Positions 53,343-64,000 of a DNA stretch of 64,000 bases are shown here, piece by piece (within the stretch, counting starts at the first letter, position 1; each line of letters opens with the position of its first letter). The position numbers and the translations under genes are program-made. The stretch comes from Xenoacremonium recifei. Lineage: Eukaryota > Ascomycota > Sordariomycetes > Hypocreales > Nectriaceae. Location of the stretch: positions 1 through 64,000 of the forward strand of contig WOFQ01000018.1 of assembly GCA_012184525.1 (NCBI GenBank), written 5' to 3'. The notes beneath the pieces were generated by a model. It saw nothing but the letters and a program-made list of their open reading frames with translations, had not been told where the DNA came from and searched no databases.

Positions 53343-56300
53343 GGGGTGAGCTATGTGATTTGGTATAGTGTGGTGGTTTGGTGGTCATGAGAGACTGGTA
53401 GATGATAATGAAGCATTTCCTGTTGTTGATACGATATGAGTATTGGGGTCTATTGGGGTAGGAATTACACACTGAACGTGTTCACATGGATATCGGGTCT
53501 GATGCTGAGCCTTGTTATTGCTATTGAACTGATGATTATCCTGAATTCCGTACATGGATGGTGGTTAGACAGGAGCATCACATCACATGAAGCTGATTTG
53601 AGAGATGACGATGAATTCAGCGGGCAATTTGATCATCCTCTCTCATCGTCAATTTAAAGAAACCTCTATGTATTGTCCTTCTGATAACTTGACATTTAGA
53701 CATAACCTAGAGAAAACCCAGAAGAATCTGAATTCAGCCGTAGTTCTCAAGTCCCTTCATCCGACGATTCAGAAGAATGACGTCTATCCTCGAGACCGTT
53801 CAGAACCTCTCGGAAACCAAACCTGCCTTGGACACGCAAGAGTCATGAACCCCTTTTCAATCATGACGTTGCTCGTCCCGCGGAAATATCCGATCTGCGA
53901 AAGGACCTTTTAACTTACCTCCAATTACCTCCGAAAGCCACTCGGGAGCAAATGTAGAACCGCACGCTTATCCAGTCCGCCGCGTCAGAGCCCTCGATCT
54001 CGGAGAGATTCAATCCATGCGAAAACGTGGCACTCCACACAAGCCGTCAATAGAACAGCGCCTCTTCTGGTGATTTGCCTATTCCAGCCACGGTTCCGAC
54101 GTAGTCGAGATTCGCAACGGCAGCTCCAGATTTAGGGCGGTAGGAATGGCACCGCGCGATCGCCATGATCGCCTCGTCCGTCGCCGTGCGGCTGCCCCTC
54201 TATTGTCCGCACGACACTACGGAAGCACGAAACACCATATTTCCTCTTATTCCCAGGCCGTGAAGATTCTCTCGGATCTATTATGGAGCGTCAGTCTGGA
54301 AGGGGGGGTAGAAACAACCCTGATTCCTGGTTCTGGTTGTCGTGGATTACCCTACACCGGGCCGGCCGGAGCGCGCCGGACGGAGAAAGAGGCAATACGG
54401 CGGGCTGGAAATGGAGGGGAAGAAAAAAAGAACAAAGGTCCGGATACCGACAGTTCGGACGCACTTTCCGCATGCGTGTTCTGCTGCCGAGATGCGAGGG
54501 CGGGACGCGGACGATGAGATGCATAATAGAAGGCACGCGGCGTGTTCCAGACCATCGGAGGAACAGGGGTGGGCTAAAGATTTTAGGGATGGGCATGGCT
54601 CGGCATGGGGAAGAAGCGACAGGTCGAAGGCGTGACTCGGGATGGAGGATTGGGGGGAGCGCTGTTGAGTAAGGGTCCGGCGGACTTTGGGAGTTGCTAT
54701 TGATGATGTTGGTTGTTAGAGAGTATGGGATTACTGATCCCGTTGACATCGGGTGGCGAAAACTGCGGGATGTGGATGGCGTAGTTCGGTAGAGCGTCAA
54801 GTTGAGTCGAGCCTGGCGGAGTGGCGAACGAACCAGAAAGGCGTGAGATTGGACGGATAGAGAGACATGCAGTGCGCTTCGTATTGTTTCAGACACGCAA
54901 TGCGGTGCAAGACCGCGCCTCAAGGCCCTGGTATGAGAAGATGATTCATCATGTGCGTCTAGAAGCCAACGGCCGCCTGCAAGTGGCCGGACACCTGGGG
55001 GGGCTCGTTCTAGAAGCTGGAAGGATCTGAGACCGCGCGAGCCGGACCAGACCCAGGCCCCTGGAGCAGGGACTCTGCTGAAGGGAGAGCGCCAACAGAA
55101 ACTGACAGGTCAAGATCGAGGGGTCTACCACGCGACGGGAACGATCGGGTGGCCACCGAAGCATGCCATTGACAGTAAGTCTGCTGTTGTGATTCCGACA
55201 TCTTTCGGGCTGTACTCCGTGGGGATATAGTGATGTAGCATCTTATGCAGCATGGAGGCGAACAAGAGAGAGACTATCGATTGTGACAGCCAGAGCCGGA
55301 CCCGAGGAGGTGGTTTTGGGTAACCCGGGGAAGAGTGCCGTTTCGGTTGATTCTTGCGAGCCAGCAGGCAGGGAGCAACTTGCAGAGTTGCATCGCGCCC
55401 TGCATGTAAGTCCAGACGAGAGCTGAAGCATCGTTGTCGGGGCTGAGGTTTGAGTTGGGAGTATTGTCGGTGAGCGGTAGTCCACGGTCAACGGTCAGCG
55501 TCTAAGTCTCTACCGCCTCTTCTTGACTCAGACCAGCCTAGGATGCTTGGATGCTGCATATGCACCCGTAAAGGCATGTAGCTCGTCGGCCCGGGCCTCT
55601 GGGACGTACGATTGTTGGTCACAGCTCCTGCTGCTGCCCTGGCACTGCTCCTAGTTGCGGGTTGCTGGGAGGATCTGATCTCGCTCGGAGTCGGGTCACG
55701 ACTCATGTTCCGCTACTAGTTTTCAATAACGTGGCATAAAGCACGACAATGACGACGAAGACGAACCGCCAACCCTGTTTCCGGCATTGCCATTGATACA
55801 CATCACAAATGGTGGATCTGTGAGAAGAAATCGTCAATGTTCCGAATAGAGTAGCTTACCTGTAGTCTGACGATGCAATTACTCTCCGGAGCATCAAGTA
55901 CGGACAAGCTGCAGCTGGAAGCATGATTCCCCCCATCTGGCCCCCCCTGACCACATAGTGTCTGATTATCAGGATCCGAGCATATCGACGCAAATCCCAC
56001 CAAGTGTCAGATCTCGAACCCGAGATGGTCGACCCTGGCGATCTGGTTGGCTGGACGTGGAGATGGTCCTAATTTCGGTGCACGTTGCGTTGTCTGAGAG
56101 AGCGGAGGAGTAGATCGATGCCTGGGATGCATGTCTGGTTCAGAGCATCGAATTCCTTCAGCTCCAGGGGTACGACGACGCAATGGACCACCCGGACCAG
56201 ACAACAAACCTGGGAAAAAACTAGGCCAAAAAGCAAAACCCATGAGAAAAAGAAAGGTAAACCAGTCCGCGTTACCGTCCAGCTGGGTCTTGGGGGGGCC

Positions 56301-59300
56301 GGCGGGTTCGTGGAAGGCCATGTGGAAGCCCCCCAACGCTATCTCTCATCTCATCGACGTCTCCATCTGTCTCAGTCTCTCACATCGGAAGAAGGATCAT
56401 CGGTGAACAGACCCTGCCCGCCAAGAGTCAGAGCTGAGAGGCCGAGCAGCTCAGCCCGTCAAGGCTGTAGCCGTTTCGCTGTCCCCGAAGCTAGTAACGC
56501 GGCTCTGTGGGCAAGTCTCTTTCAAAACTCTGATCTCCGCCCTAGGGGTTCGGATTGACATACGGAGGCACAGTTAGCGCCTGGTTGATCGTCGGATCGC
56601 GGACAGATGCTGCGGAGGACTCGTTCGCATGGCGGCGCCTTTTCAGGTGTGGGAACGGCGACGTCCGGGGGTGAAGGGGGCTGGTTCCGGTAGGTGAATC
56701 GCGGGCCACTCCCCGTTGTTAGAGGACGGGACAAAGCCATTGTCGTGAAGCTATCGCCGGCAGATTCCAGGCGCAAGCCACATCTTCTTTGAGGTGTCTC
56801 TGCTCCTCGAGGGTTGTGCATGGCTGGCTCGGGGCTACGGCTAGCCTCCTCCACGCTTCTGCAGACCAATGTCGGTTGTAGAAGACTATCACAGCGACGT
56901 GCATAAGCTGGGACGCCCTATCCTACCCAACAAGTTCGATAGTGAGACCGGAAGACCCAATGCGCTTCCGCTTAATGAATGTTACCTGCATTGCGTCGCG
57001 TGGCATCTGTTGGGGGTGGGCGGCGGACGGGCGAGCCAGCGAGCGACGGTGCAGCTCTGCAAGTACCGCGACCTAGTTGGACAGCTAAGTCACGGCGCTA
57101 TCTTGGGTCCCAGAGAACCGAACCGTGGGATGATGGAGCCCACGCATCCATGACACTCTGTGGTGGCTGGCAGATCGACGCCCATGAGCCAGCCACGCGC
57201 AGCTGGGCGCAGCCCTTTGGCCTGGGGCTTTTCGGCGACCAGACGGAACAACAGTAGCATCAGGAGCGGAAAGCAGAGTATCAACTGTCAGGGCTGCAGC
57301 AGGGGCAATACGTCGTACAGCAAACCATGTGAGACCGACATGTCAACCTCGACGCCGTGCTTCGTGCGTCGTCGGACCAAACGAGGTACCCGAAGAGAGC
57401 CTTTTCGGTCGCGAGCGTATCCTATTCTGGACAATGTCGCTTTGTACTCGTCTGGCACCGTTGTCGTCATTCGCCTCACGGTCCGTACAAGTAGTTGCTG
57501 TCTATTGACGACCGTCATGACTTCCCTCGGACGTGATAGCCGAACGAGATCCCGTCTAGAGCAAGGATCCATTCATCCAGCCAGACACCCACCAGCCACG
57601 AGGCCACGAACGATATCATCCGCGCCAAGCCCTGACGGCGGCCCGGGTTCAGCGAGCCGGGGACGGACGGGCACAGGCGACTCGAGCACGGGACAGCAGG
57701 TGTCGTCTGCACAGAGCAGTTCTGATCTGGCTGAAGGAACGCTGATGAGCAGCGAGCAGCGAGCGAGCGAGTCGACAGGGATCAGGGGCAGGGTTCTGCC
57801 GTGGGATGGGGGTGAGCCCGACGACAAACCAGATGCTAGCCCATCTCGCCTCTCTCATGCCATGGCCGTGAGGTCTCGTTTCGTTGCTTTTTCCTGTTCA
57901 GCTTCACGTTAGCTGCAGCACATCGTCGAGCCTTCTCATCTGCCGTTCCGGGGATATGAAAGTGTCGTTGCATCTGGCCAAGGGGGGGCCGAGAAAGCGT
58001 GGGCGAGCAGGGATGTGCCATGGTTCTTCTTCAGGCGACTCCCCCTCCCTAGCAGCAGCCACACCCGCTAAGCTGCAACGGTCTAGGCCTCGCCGGGATG
58101 CGGGTTTGGTTTGGCTTGGCCAGGCTCGAGAATTTTCGCGCTCTCTCGGTTGTCCAGGCTCCCTGTTGGCTGGGCGGTTGGGTGTTGTTGGTCTGATGAA
58201 TTGATGGATGGACGGAAGAGATCTCTTTGATGTCACGTCAGGATTCCGCGAGCCAGGTACGTACCCAGGCGGTTGCAAGGGCAGGTGCGAGGCAGGTGGT
58301 GCGAGCAGGACGGGCTGGCAGCAGGGAAAGCACGTTCTGGACTCCTGCCGCCAGGACGTCGGGTTATCAATGCACATCATATCATCACGCTGGGCTATCC
58401 TTGCGCCTTGCATGCATACATACGAGAACCAACAAATGCAGGCCGCTGTCTTGCTCTCAACATTTAGAGTCGCTCTGTGTAAGTCGACGAAGAGCAGTCC
58501 AGTTCTCGTCATCCGCTCCATCGAAATCCCGGTCCCAGGGCCCGTCCGCTGTAGCGTCCTCGTCCACGGCGCAACACGCCCCTGTCCCACCCCGCTAGAC
58601 GCCCACCGCGCCCACTGAAACCCACCCGGCCTCACCCTCCACGGCGAGATCCAATCCAATTCCACTTGCACTCCATGCCTTGACGGGTTAATAGTCCTAA
58701 CTGTCCCTGAGCTCGAGAAAAAGAAAAGAAACAGAAGAACCTGCCGGTCGCTGGCTCGGGAAGGTGCTTGCTCCAGTCCAGTTCAGTCCAGCCCAGTCCG
58801 TTCCGTTCATCGGGTTCAGCAAAACCGTGGACCGTACCTTCCCTCCCATCTTATTACTATCGCCTCCTCTTGCCAGCTCCCACGGCAGGACCTGACCTGG
58901 AGCTTGCCGGGTTCCTTCCTTGGCTGTTCAATCTCTGACCTCGTACCGTCCAGCATCCCATTCCGTTATCCCTTTTCTTCTCTTACATCTCCTCCAGATC
59001 TGTTCCATCCATCATTCTTATTTCGCCGAACCCCTCCTGTCTTCTCCAACGACCTAAGACAGCTCTATATTACAGGGGAGACCGGTACCTCTCATTCGTC
59101 CTGTCAACTTGCTGCCCATCATTACTACTTCTTCATCGGAGCCGCCGTCGAATCAGACTTTCTCGCCGCTGTCTCATCTCGCGACGTTCGCTCCAGCTCC
59201 TGCTACATTCAGTATTCCTACTTACGTGTGGTTGGTTGCTGGCAGACGAAAAAAAAAGTACCTTGTCGTTCGCACCCAATCCTCCGCCAGCCAGCTGTCC

Positions 59301-60110
59301 TCCCTCGCTCGCCCCGGGTCCGATCACAAGCAAAGCCGCTAGCTGCCCGCGACATAATATTAAACCACTCGCCCGCTTCTAGAAGCCCGCCAACCCGCCC
59401 CCCCTATGCCGCTGCGAGGCTGATCGCAAAAGAGACAAGACGCCAGGGTGCCCGGACTGCAGCGCGAGCTCGAACCTCATCAGGACCAACACCACTACAT
59501 TCCACTGCTCGCTCCCTCCACACCCCGTCTTCGAACCAAACCTCCGCGATCTCAACCAGCTCTCGCCCACAGAATTCCCGCCCGTCTCCAATCCGCCTTC
59601 GCTTCCGCCACGTTCCTCGGCCCCTCACCCAGAGAACCGAATCTCCCCTCTTCTGGAACGAGTCCAGCCCGTTCACTAACAAGACATGAGGTAAGCTGCT
59701 GCCGATGCGCGCGCGCTACCATGTCCCAGGCACTAGGTCCTCCGTGCTGGGCTATCATCTGCATCTGCATCTGTCTTCGCCTTCGCCGTTAAGGTTCAGC
59801 CGCCGCAATCCAGAGCCCCGTTCGCCTGTCACCAGTGCCTCCTGGGGTCTCTCGTTGGCTGTTCCTTTTGCCTTCTGTCCCAGCTTCTTCTACCCGTCGC
59901 CGCCCACATCCCCAACTCTATCACCCTCCCTTCCCCGTTCGGCCGTCCCTCCTTGATCTGTACCTATGGTACCGAGTGCCCTCTGCATCGACCTTACTGC
60001 TTTATTATCTGCCCCCCCCATGCCGTCCCTTCTGTCGCCACCTCCATGATTCCCCTCCCTCAGACTGCCGCTCGTCTTTAACCCTGCGACTCCCTCCCTG
60101 ACTGACCACC
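53343..60110. other. 6.8-kb gap between CTF4 and the HSF-type factor
   Basis: No coding gene is supported on either strand. 53343-54100 is AT-richer 3' sequence. 54100-58600 is GC-balanced with short unconvincing ORFs and small simple repeats (GAGC units at about 57750-57770). From about 58700 to 60110 the plus strand is strongly C/T-rich, with CCAGT/CCGTT pentamers near 58778-58806, and looks like a long 5' leader of the factor at 60111. It includes a good GTAAGC donor at 59691, which suggests a 5'-UTR intron, and several upstream ATGs. Confidence 0.5.
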
Positions 60111-62055
60111 ATGGCGACAGCGCACATGGCCGTGAGGACTGACAGTCTTCCGCGTTCGACCTTGCCCAACAACGAGTCAATGGGTGCGCGCATCGTTCCC
60201 ATCCCTACGCCAACCATCAAGATGTCGCCGCCGGCACAAGGCGATCCCATGGAGATAACCTCCCCGGGCGCCAGCTCGACAAACAACAGCGCCTCGTCGA
60301 CCATCGCCGACCCCGACGCGACTCCTAATGCGACGCCCAATGGCAAAACCTCCGATCGCGACGCCTCCAAGACCTCGCCAACTCCCGACCAGTCCAGCAG
60401 CTCCAATATGCCTGCTCCCCCGCCTGCTGCAGCCGCTGCGGTACACCAGCCCAAGATCGTACAGACGGCATTTATACACAAGCTCTATAAGTGAGATTTC
60501 CCTTCTGCGGGATCGCGATAGCTTCAGCATTGGGTTACTAAACGGTTACAGCATGCTGGAGGATCCTAATATCCAACACCTTATATCATGGTCCGCGAGC
60601 GCCGAGAGCTTCGTCATGTCGCCTTCGGCCGACTTCTCCAAAGTCCTCTCGTAGGTTTCCGCCCGAGTCGCAAGCACCGGTTGTCTCCGTATTGACAGGT
60701 CACAGACAATACTTCAAACATACAAACATCTCATCGTTCGTTAGACAGCTGAACATGTATGGATTTCACAAAGGTAAGCAAGAACCCGACATATCCCGAT
60801 GTCTTTGGCTTACCACCAAGCAGAGCGAGACGTCTTCCACACGGGAAACCCCGACACGACCCTGTGGGAGTTCAAGCACGGAAACGGAAGCTTCAAGCGT
60901 GGCGACCTCGTCGGTCTTAGGGAAATCAAGCGCCGCGCGAGCCGACACGCCCTCGTCCATCGCGAAAACAGTTACTCCAAGCCTCCGCCGTCGCAACCCG
61001 GCACACCTGCAGAACCCGTACCGCTCCCCCAAGACAGCGGCGATCCCAGGCTTGCGAACATCGAGCATTCCCTCTACGACCTCAATGCCCGATTACAGCG
61101 GAGCGAGGAGAATGCGCACTACATGCACGTTAAGAATCAGGCCACCATGGAGACACTGGGACGTCTGCTCCAGTACAACCAGGATTTGTCTAGGGCGGTG
61201 CTCTCGCTTGCCCCCGTGGATAGTACTGTCTCTCGCGACGTCTTAGCTTTGCAAGGCGAGATGCAGCGACAAGCCGACGTGCTCCGGTCCATGGACGAGC
61301 CCCAGGAACCGCCGTACTCGGGCCGGCAGCAGTACTTTTCCGGTATCGAGAATGCGCCGGTGTCTCCTCGGCAGCTCCCTCAGGACGATCAGCGACGCGG
61401 CAGCAACCTAGCGGTACCGCAGCCGAGAAACCAGAACTTTTACCGACCCCCAATCCCATCGCAATTGTCGATCAGCACCCGGCGACCATACGGTTCAATC
61501 AGCGGCAGCAGCACGACCCAGTCATCACCGCTCCGAACGGTCGCTGCTGCGCCGCCGCCGCCGCAGCCTCATCCACTCTCCAACGTTGTTGAACCGCCCC
61601 CCGGGAGCCTCGCCAGACGGCATACTGCTGCCGACATTCGAGCACACGGCTGGCAGCCCAGCCCATCTCCGTTCGGCCAGAACCCCCCAGCGTCGCAATG
61701 GCCACCCTCCCCGAGCCGAGTCGCTCCTGAGGACCAGCGCATCCGGGATTCCTTCTCGTCATATTCCCTGCAGGCGGCCACTCACCCGCAGTCTCGATCA
61801 AGACCCACGACGCCGCCTCCACCATTTGCTAACGGGAACAATGCCGGCGGCGGCTCAGACGCATTTGGAGGTTGGACGTGGGGCGCCTCGGGAAGCCGCG
61901 AGAACAAGAATTTGGCTGTCAAGGATCACTCGGCGCCGCCGACCCGACGAGGCAGCATGGCACACATTCTCAATCCCAGCGACACTGCCGAGAGGTCTGA
62001 TGAGGATGAGGACCCTCGAGGGGACGATGACAGAAAGCGCAAACGCGTTCAGTAG
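60111..62055 (+). CDS. SFL1: HSF-type transcription factor, Sfl1-like
   Basis: DNA-binding regulator of the flocculation-suppressor branch of the heat-shock-factor family. It acts in the nucleus on morphogenesis, adhesion or stress genes. Exons 60111-60490, 60552-60650, 60706-60773 and 60824-62055 give 592 aa. A Ser/Thr/Pro-rich, probably disordered N-terminus (1-113) precedes the HSF domain (about 114-235): QTAFIHKLYNMLEDPNIQHL, ISWSASAESFVMSP, SQYFKHTNISSFVRQLNMYG with the recognition helix, VFHTGNPDTTLWEFKHG and FKRGDLVGLREIKRRAS. A helical region (about 265-350) would be the coiled coil. The long C-terminus is P/S/Q-rich and ends DDDRKRKRVQ. Three introns cut the HSF domain. The last acceptor is AAGCAG, a NAGNAG pair, so one alanine may be included or skipped. 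Heat-shock factor 1 is less likely because of NMYGFHK and the linker sequence. Confidence 0.92.
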
Positions 62056-62754
62056 GACTCTGTCGAACCTTCGAGGGAACCTTCATTTTGCAACTGCAAC
62101 GTCGACGGCTGTCCATGCTGTATCATTGGGTTAGCCATTACGAGAAGGCCTCGGCGCTTTTGAACACCAAGATCAGTCATTAATGTCTTGTATCGAAGGA
62201 TTGAATTTATCCACGGGCACCAGCGGGGCCAATCTCGATGAGAGATGGCCCTGCTTTTACCAACATCTTGTATCCCATAAAAGTCATCGGCTCGCTGCTA
62301 AACTGCACGGCCGATTTGGAGTACGGCAGGGATGGTTAGAGGATTTGGGAGGTGACTTATTGTTTTTAATAGGCGGTCTCGCAGGTCGCGGGCTCATGTA
62401 TCTATTGCCCGCCCCTGGGTGCAGCCTTCTCTACTATATCGAGACACTTCTCACGAGAAGTAGTCTCCTTCCGGATATGCGGAGTGACGGAGATGTGTAA
62501 TGATCCAGGAATACAGTAAGGGATCATGAGAGGGACAGGAATGGTCCCGATTTGTTAGGACATGGTGGATGGATCTATTTATGGTACTCTTTTTAATGGT
62601 TTACCTGAACAGCGGAGGATGAATCAATCGAAACAAATTCGCCATGTCGAAATATGATGCCTAATTTGAAGAAATAACATGGGTGTGTTATATACAGTAG
62701 ATGTTGCTTGCTTGAAGGGGTGTGGTAGGATGTTCGTATGAAACAGGAGAATAT
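62056..62754. other. Convergent intergenic region
   Basis: 3' regions of the SFL1-type gene and the basic protein at 62755. AT-rich toward 62640-62750. No gene is seen. Confidence 0.55.
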
Positions 62755-63339
62755 CTATGCCCCCGTAGCCGTCTGGTTCGGCTTCTTCTTGGGTTTTCGT
62801 TTCTTGCGGCGTTTCTTCCTCTCGGCATCTGGTTCTTTGGGTTGTTCTCCAGGCTCGCTCTCAGGCTTGCCGTGCTTGTTCTGTTGATCCTCCGTCTCCA
62901 GCGCAGCCTCAACCTCCTCAGTCTCAACCTCTACCGGTTTCTCGACCTCCAGCTCAGGCTTCCTCACCCTCTCCCTCTTCCTCTTCCCCAGCGCACTCCG
63001 TCCAACCTCTTCATCGCTCTCACTCTCCACGACCATCTTCTTGCGGCCCTGGTCCTTCGCACCGTTCTTGCCCCGTAGCATTCTTTCTTCGCGACGATTT
63101 GCGCCCTGTGATGCTGCTGACGGCTCTCTCACGAAGCCTACGCCCTCGTTTGGCCGGGTGCCCTTGGTCCAGTCCTCCTCATCGTCCTCTGCTCTGGGTG
63201 CTCTGCGCGGGGCATTGGTCGGGCGCTGCAGGTTCATGCGCTGCAGCACCGATGCCTGAGATGAAAGAAGTAGATTTATGCGATTTGAAAGTGCTGCCCT
63301 ATCGGGTGCTAGGGGCAGCGGCGTGGATGAGCCTGACAT
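62755..63339 (-). CDS. Small basic, probably nuclear or nucleolar protein
   Basis: The ATG at 63339 (ACCACCATGTCAGG) is preferred over an in-frame ATG at 63402 because the extra 21 residues are hydrophobic and the Kozak context is better downstream. The protein is 194 aa. The N-terminal 40 residues (LAPDRAALSNRINLLLSSQASVLQRM) form a helix-like segment that looks like the conserved part. The rest is charged and low-complexity: acidic VESESDEEVG, GKRKRERVRK, then alternating Glu/Val, and a terminal KKRRKKRKPKKK that would serve as a nuclear or nucleolar localisation signal. I do not recognise the family. It may belong to the fungal group of small ribosome-biogenesis proteins, but that is inference. 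Confidence 0.75.
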   Translation of the reverse strand: MSGSSTPLPLAPDRAALSNRINLLLSSQASVLQRMNLQRPTNAPRRAPRAEDDEEDWTKGTRPNEGVGFVREPSAASQGANRREERMLRGKNGAKDQGRKKMVVESESDEEVGRSALGKRKRERVRKPELEVEKPVEVETEEVEAALETEDQQNKHGKPESEPGEQPKEPDAERKKRRKKRKPKKKPNQTATGA

Positions 63340-63482
63340 GGTGGTTGTGCCGTTGTCATGAAAGATGCTGAAGTTCAATTTCACATGTCGAAATCTTAGC
63401 ACGGGTCTATGTGGGGGAAGTGTTTGTAATGACTAGGGTATATAAGGGTCTTTGTGTCCTCTAGATCCCAACAAGGCAAGAA

Positions 63483-63598
63483 GACAAGGTGGCCGAGTGG
63501 TCTATGGCGCTACGTTCAAGAAAATTGAATTCTCTTTCTCAGGATACCTGAGATCCGTAGTGGAGCAATCCGCCTGGGTTCGAATCCCAGTCTTGTCA
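63483..63598 (+). tRNA. tRNA-Leu(CAA) with a 34-nt intron
   Basis: The acceptor stem GACAAGG pairs with TCTTGTC. The A box TGGCCGAGTGG and B box GGTTCGAATCC are intact. The D stem is GCC/GGC. The anticodon stem CTACG pairs with CGTAG, and the loop TTCAAG-C has anticodon CAA at 63517-63519. A long variable arm (GGA/TCC stem, GCAA loop) shows class II, as expected for leucine. The intron 63521-63554 begins one base after the anticodon (canonical 37/38 position), and its AATTG pairs with the anticodon region. T stem CTGGG/CCCAG. Discriminator base A at 63598. Decodes UUG. Confidence 0.95.
63521..63554 (+). other. Intron of tRNA-Leu(CAA)
   Basis: 34 nt between positions 37 and 38. It contains TTG complementary to the CAA anticodon, the usual precursor pairing recognised by the tRNA splicing endonuclease. 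Confidence 0.85.
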
Positions 63599-64000
63599 GC
63601 CTTCATTTTTTGGACTTTTTGCATATTACATACAATAATTAATATCTTCTTGGACTTTTCTTTTTGCATCCTTTATTCGAAGATCATCAATTCGAAGCTT
63701 CAAGTCAATTTTCATGACAAGTAGAAGTTGAAAGGCGATTCTACGTCATGAACCATCCGCTCTCTCATTTACATACGTTGAAGCAGAAGTGGGAGCAAGA
63801 GATTCATTCATCGAACAAATAATAAAATATTATTATTAAGGAAAGTGTCCTGTCTAAGCAAGGCATTCTAATTTTGAGCGCCGTGATGATGATATGGTCA
63901 TAAGTCGTAAATGCTCCCTCCCAGCCATGGCATGTAAAGGTTGCCAGGCGATGTTCCAAGAAATGCATCGCAATGCAATGATATCGTATCGTATAGTGGT
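63599..64000. other. AT-rich sequence after the tRNA
   Basis: Apart from the Pol III terminator, the stretch is AT-rich (for example AAATAATAAAATATTATTATTA at 63818-63838) with no coding frame. The window ends here. Confidence 0.5.
63606..63611 (+). terminator. RNA polymerase III terminator
   Basis: A run of six T starts 8 bp after the tRNA 3' end, the standard Pol III stop. Confidence 0.85.

Noticed and set aside
1..64000. CRISPR arrays, rRNA genes and intact transposons
   Set aside because: None was seen: no regular spacer-repeat arrays, no rRNA core sequences, and no transposase or reverse-transcriptase motifs in any frame inspected.

Overview
The window is nuclear DNA of a filamentous ascomycete (Pezizomycotina). 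The evidence is short introns (mostly 38-200 bp) with GTRNGT donors, CTRAC/CTGAC branch sites and YAG acceptors, pyrimidine-rich leaders before ATG, and a full set of recognisable fungal genes: YPT1, cytochrome c, an ESCRT-III Vps20, LSM1, RIX7, CTF4/SepB, an SFL1-type HSF factor and ATE1. A class such as Dothideomycetes is possible but cannot be fixed by eye.

Layout. (1) 1-9.9 kb is accessory-looking. No conserved housekeeping gene is visible. It holds low-confidence spliced ORFs, diverged repeats, microsatellites, and two copies of one TATA/first-exon/39-bp module at 3.9-4.1 kb and 5.1-5.3 kb, each next to small membrane-spanning ORFs. (2) 10.0-14.6 kb has an intronless glycosyltransferase with bacterial-style motifs and the mitochondrial succinyl-CoA ligase beta subunit. 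(3) 17-24.7 kb is gene-dense: a 79-aa cysteine-bearing protein, fructosamine-3-kinase, VPS20, a putative mitochondrial protein, LSM1 and a diphosphoinositol-polyphosphate Nudix hydrolase. (4) 24.7-29.0 kb is a gene-poor gap before ATE1, then RRP42. (5) 33-41 kb has a putative mitochondrial membrane protein divergent from cytochrome c with a CCAAT box between them, a RIX7 AAA-ATPase whose first ATPase domain is degenerate, and YPT1. (6) 42-45 kb is a 974-aa conserved fungal protein, followed by a 3.9-kb gap that may contain a broken gene. (7) 49-53 kb is a WD40 protein divergent from CTF4/SepB. (8) 53.3-60.1 kb is a 6.8-kb gap whose distal part looks like the long pyrimidine-rich leader of the SFL1-type factor at 60.1-62.1 kb. 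(9) The end carries a basic nuclear-type protein and an intron-containing tRNA-Leu(CAA).

The genes do not form one pathway. Themes are mitochondrial energy metabolism (succinyl-CoA ligase, cytochrome c, two or three putative mitochondrial proteins), RNA and ribosome metabolism (LSM1, RRP42, RIX7), membrane traffic (VPS20, YPT1), and protein or chromosome control (ATE1, CTF4). Most multi-exon models were joined by hand, and their exon lengths sum to multiples of three with intact family motifs across junctions. No biosynthetic cluster, CRISPR array, intact transposon or rRNA gene was recognised.
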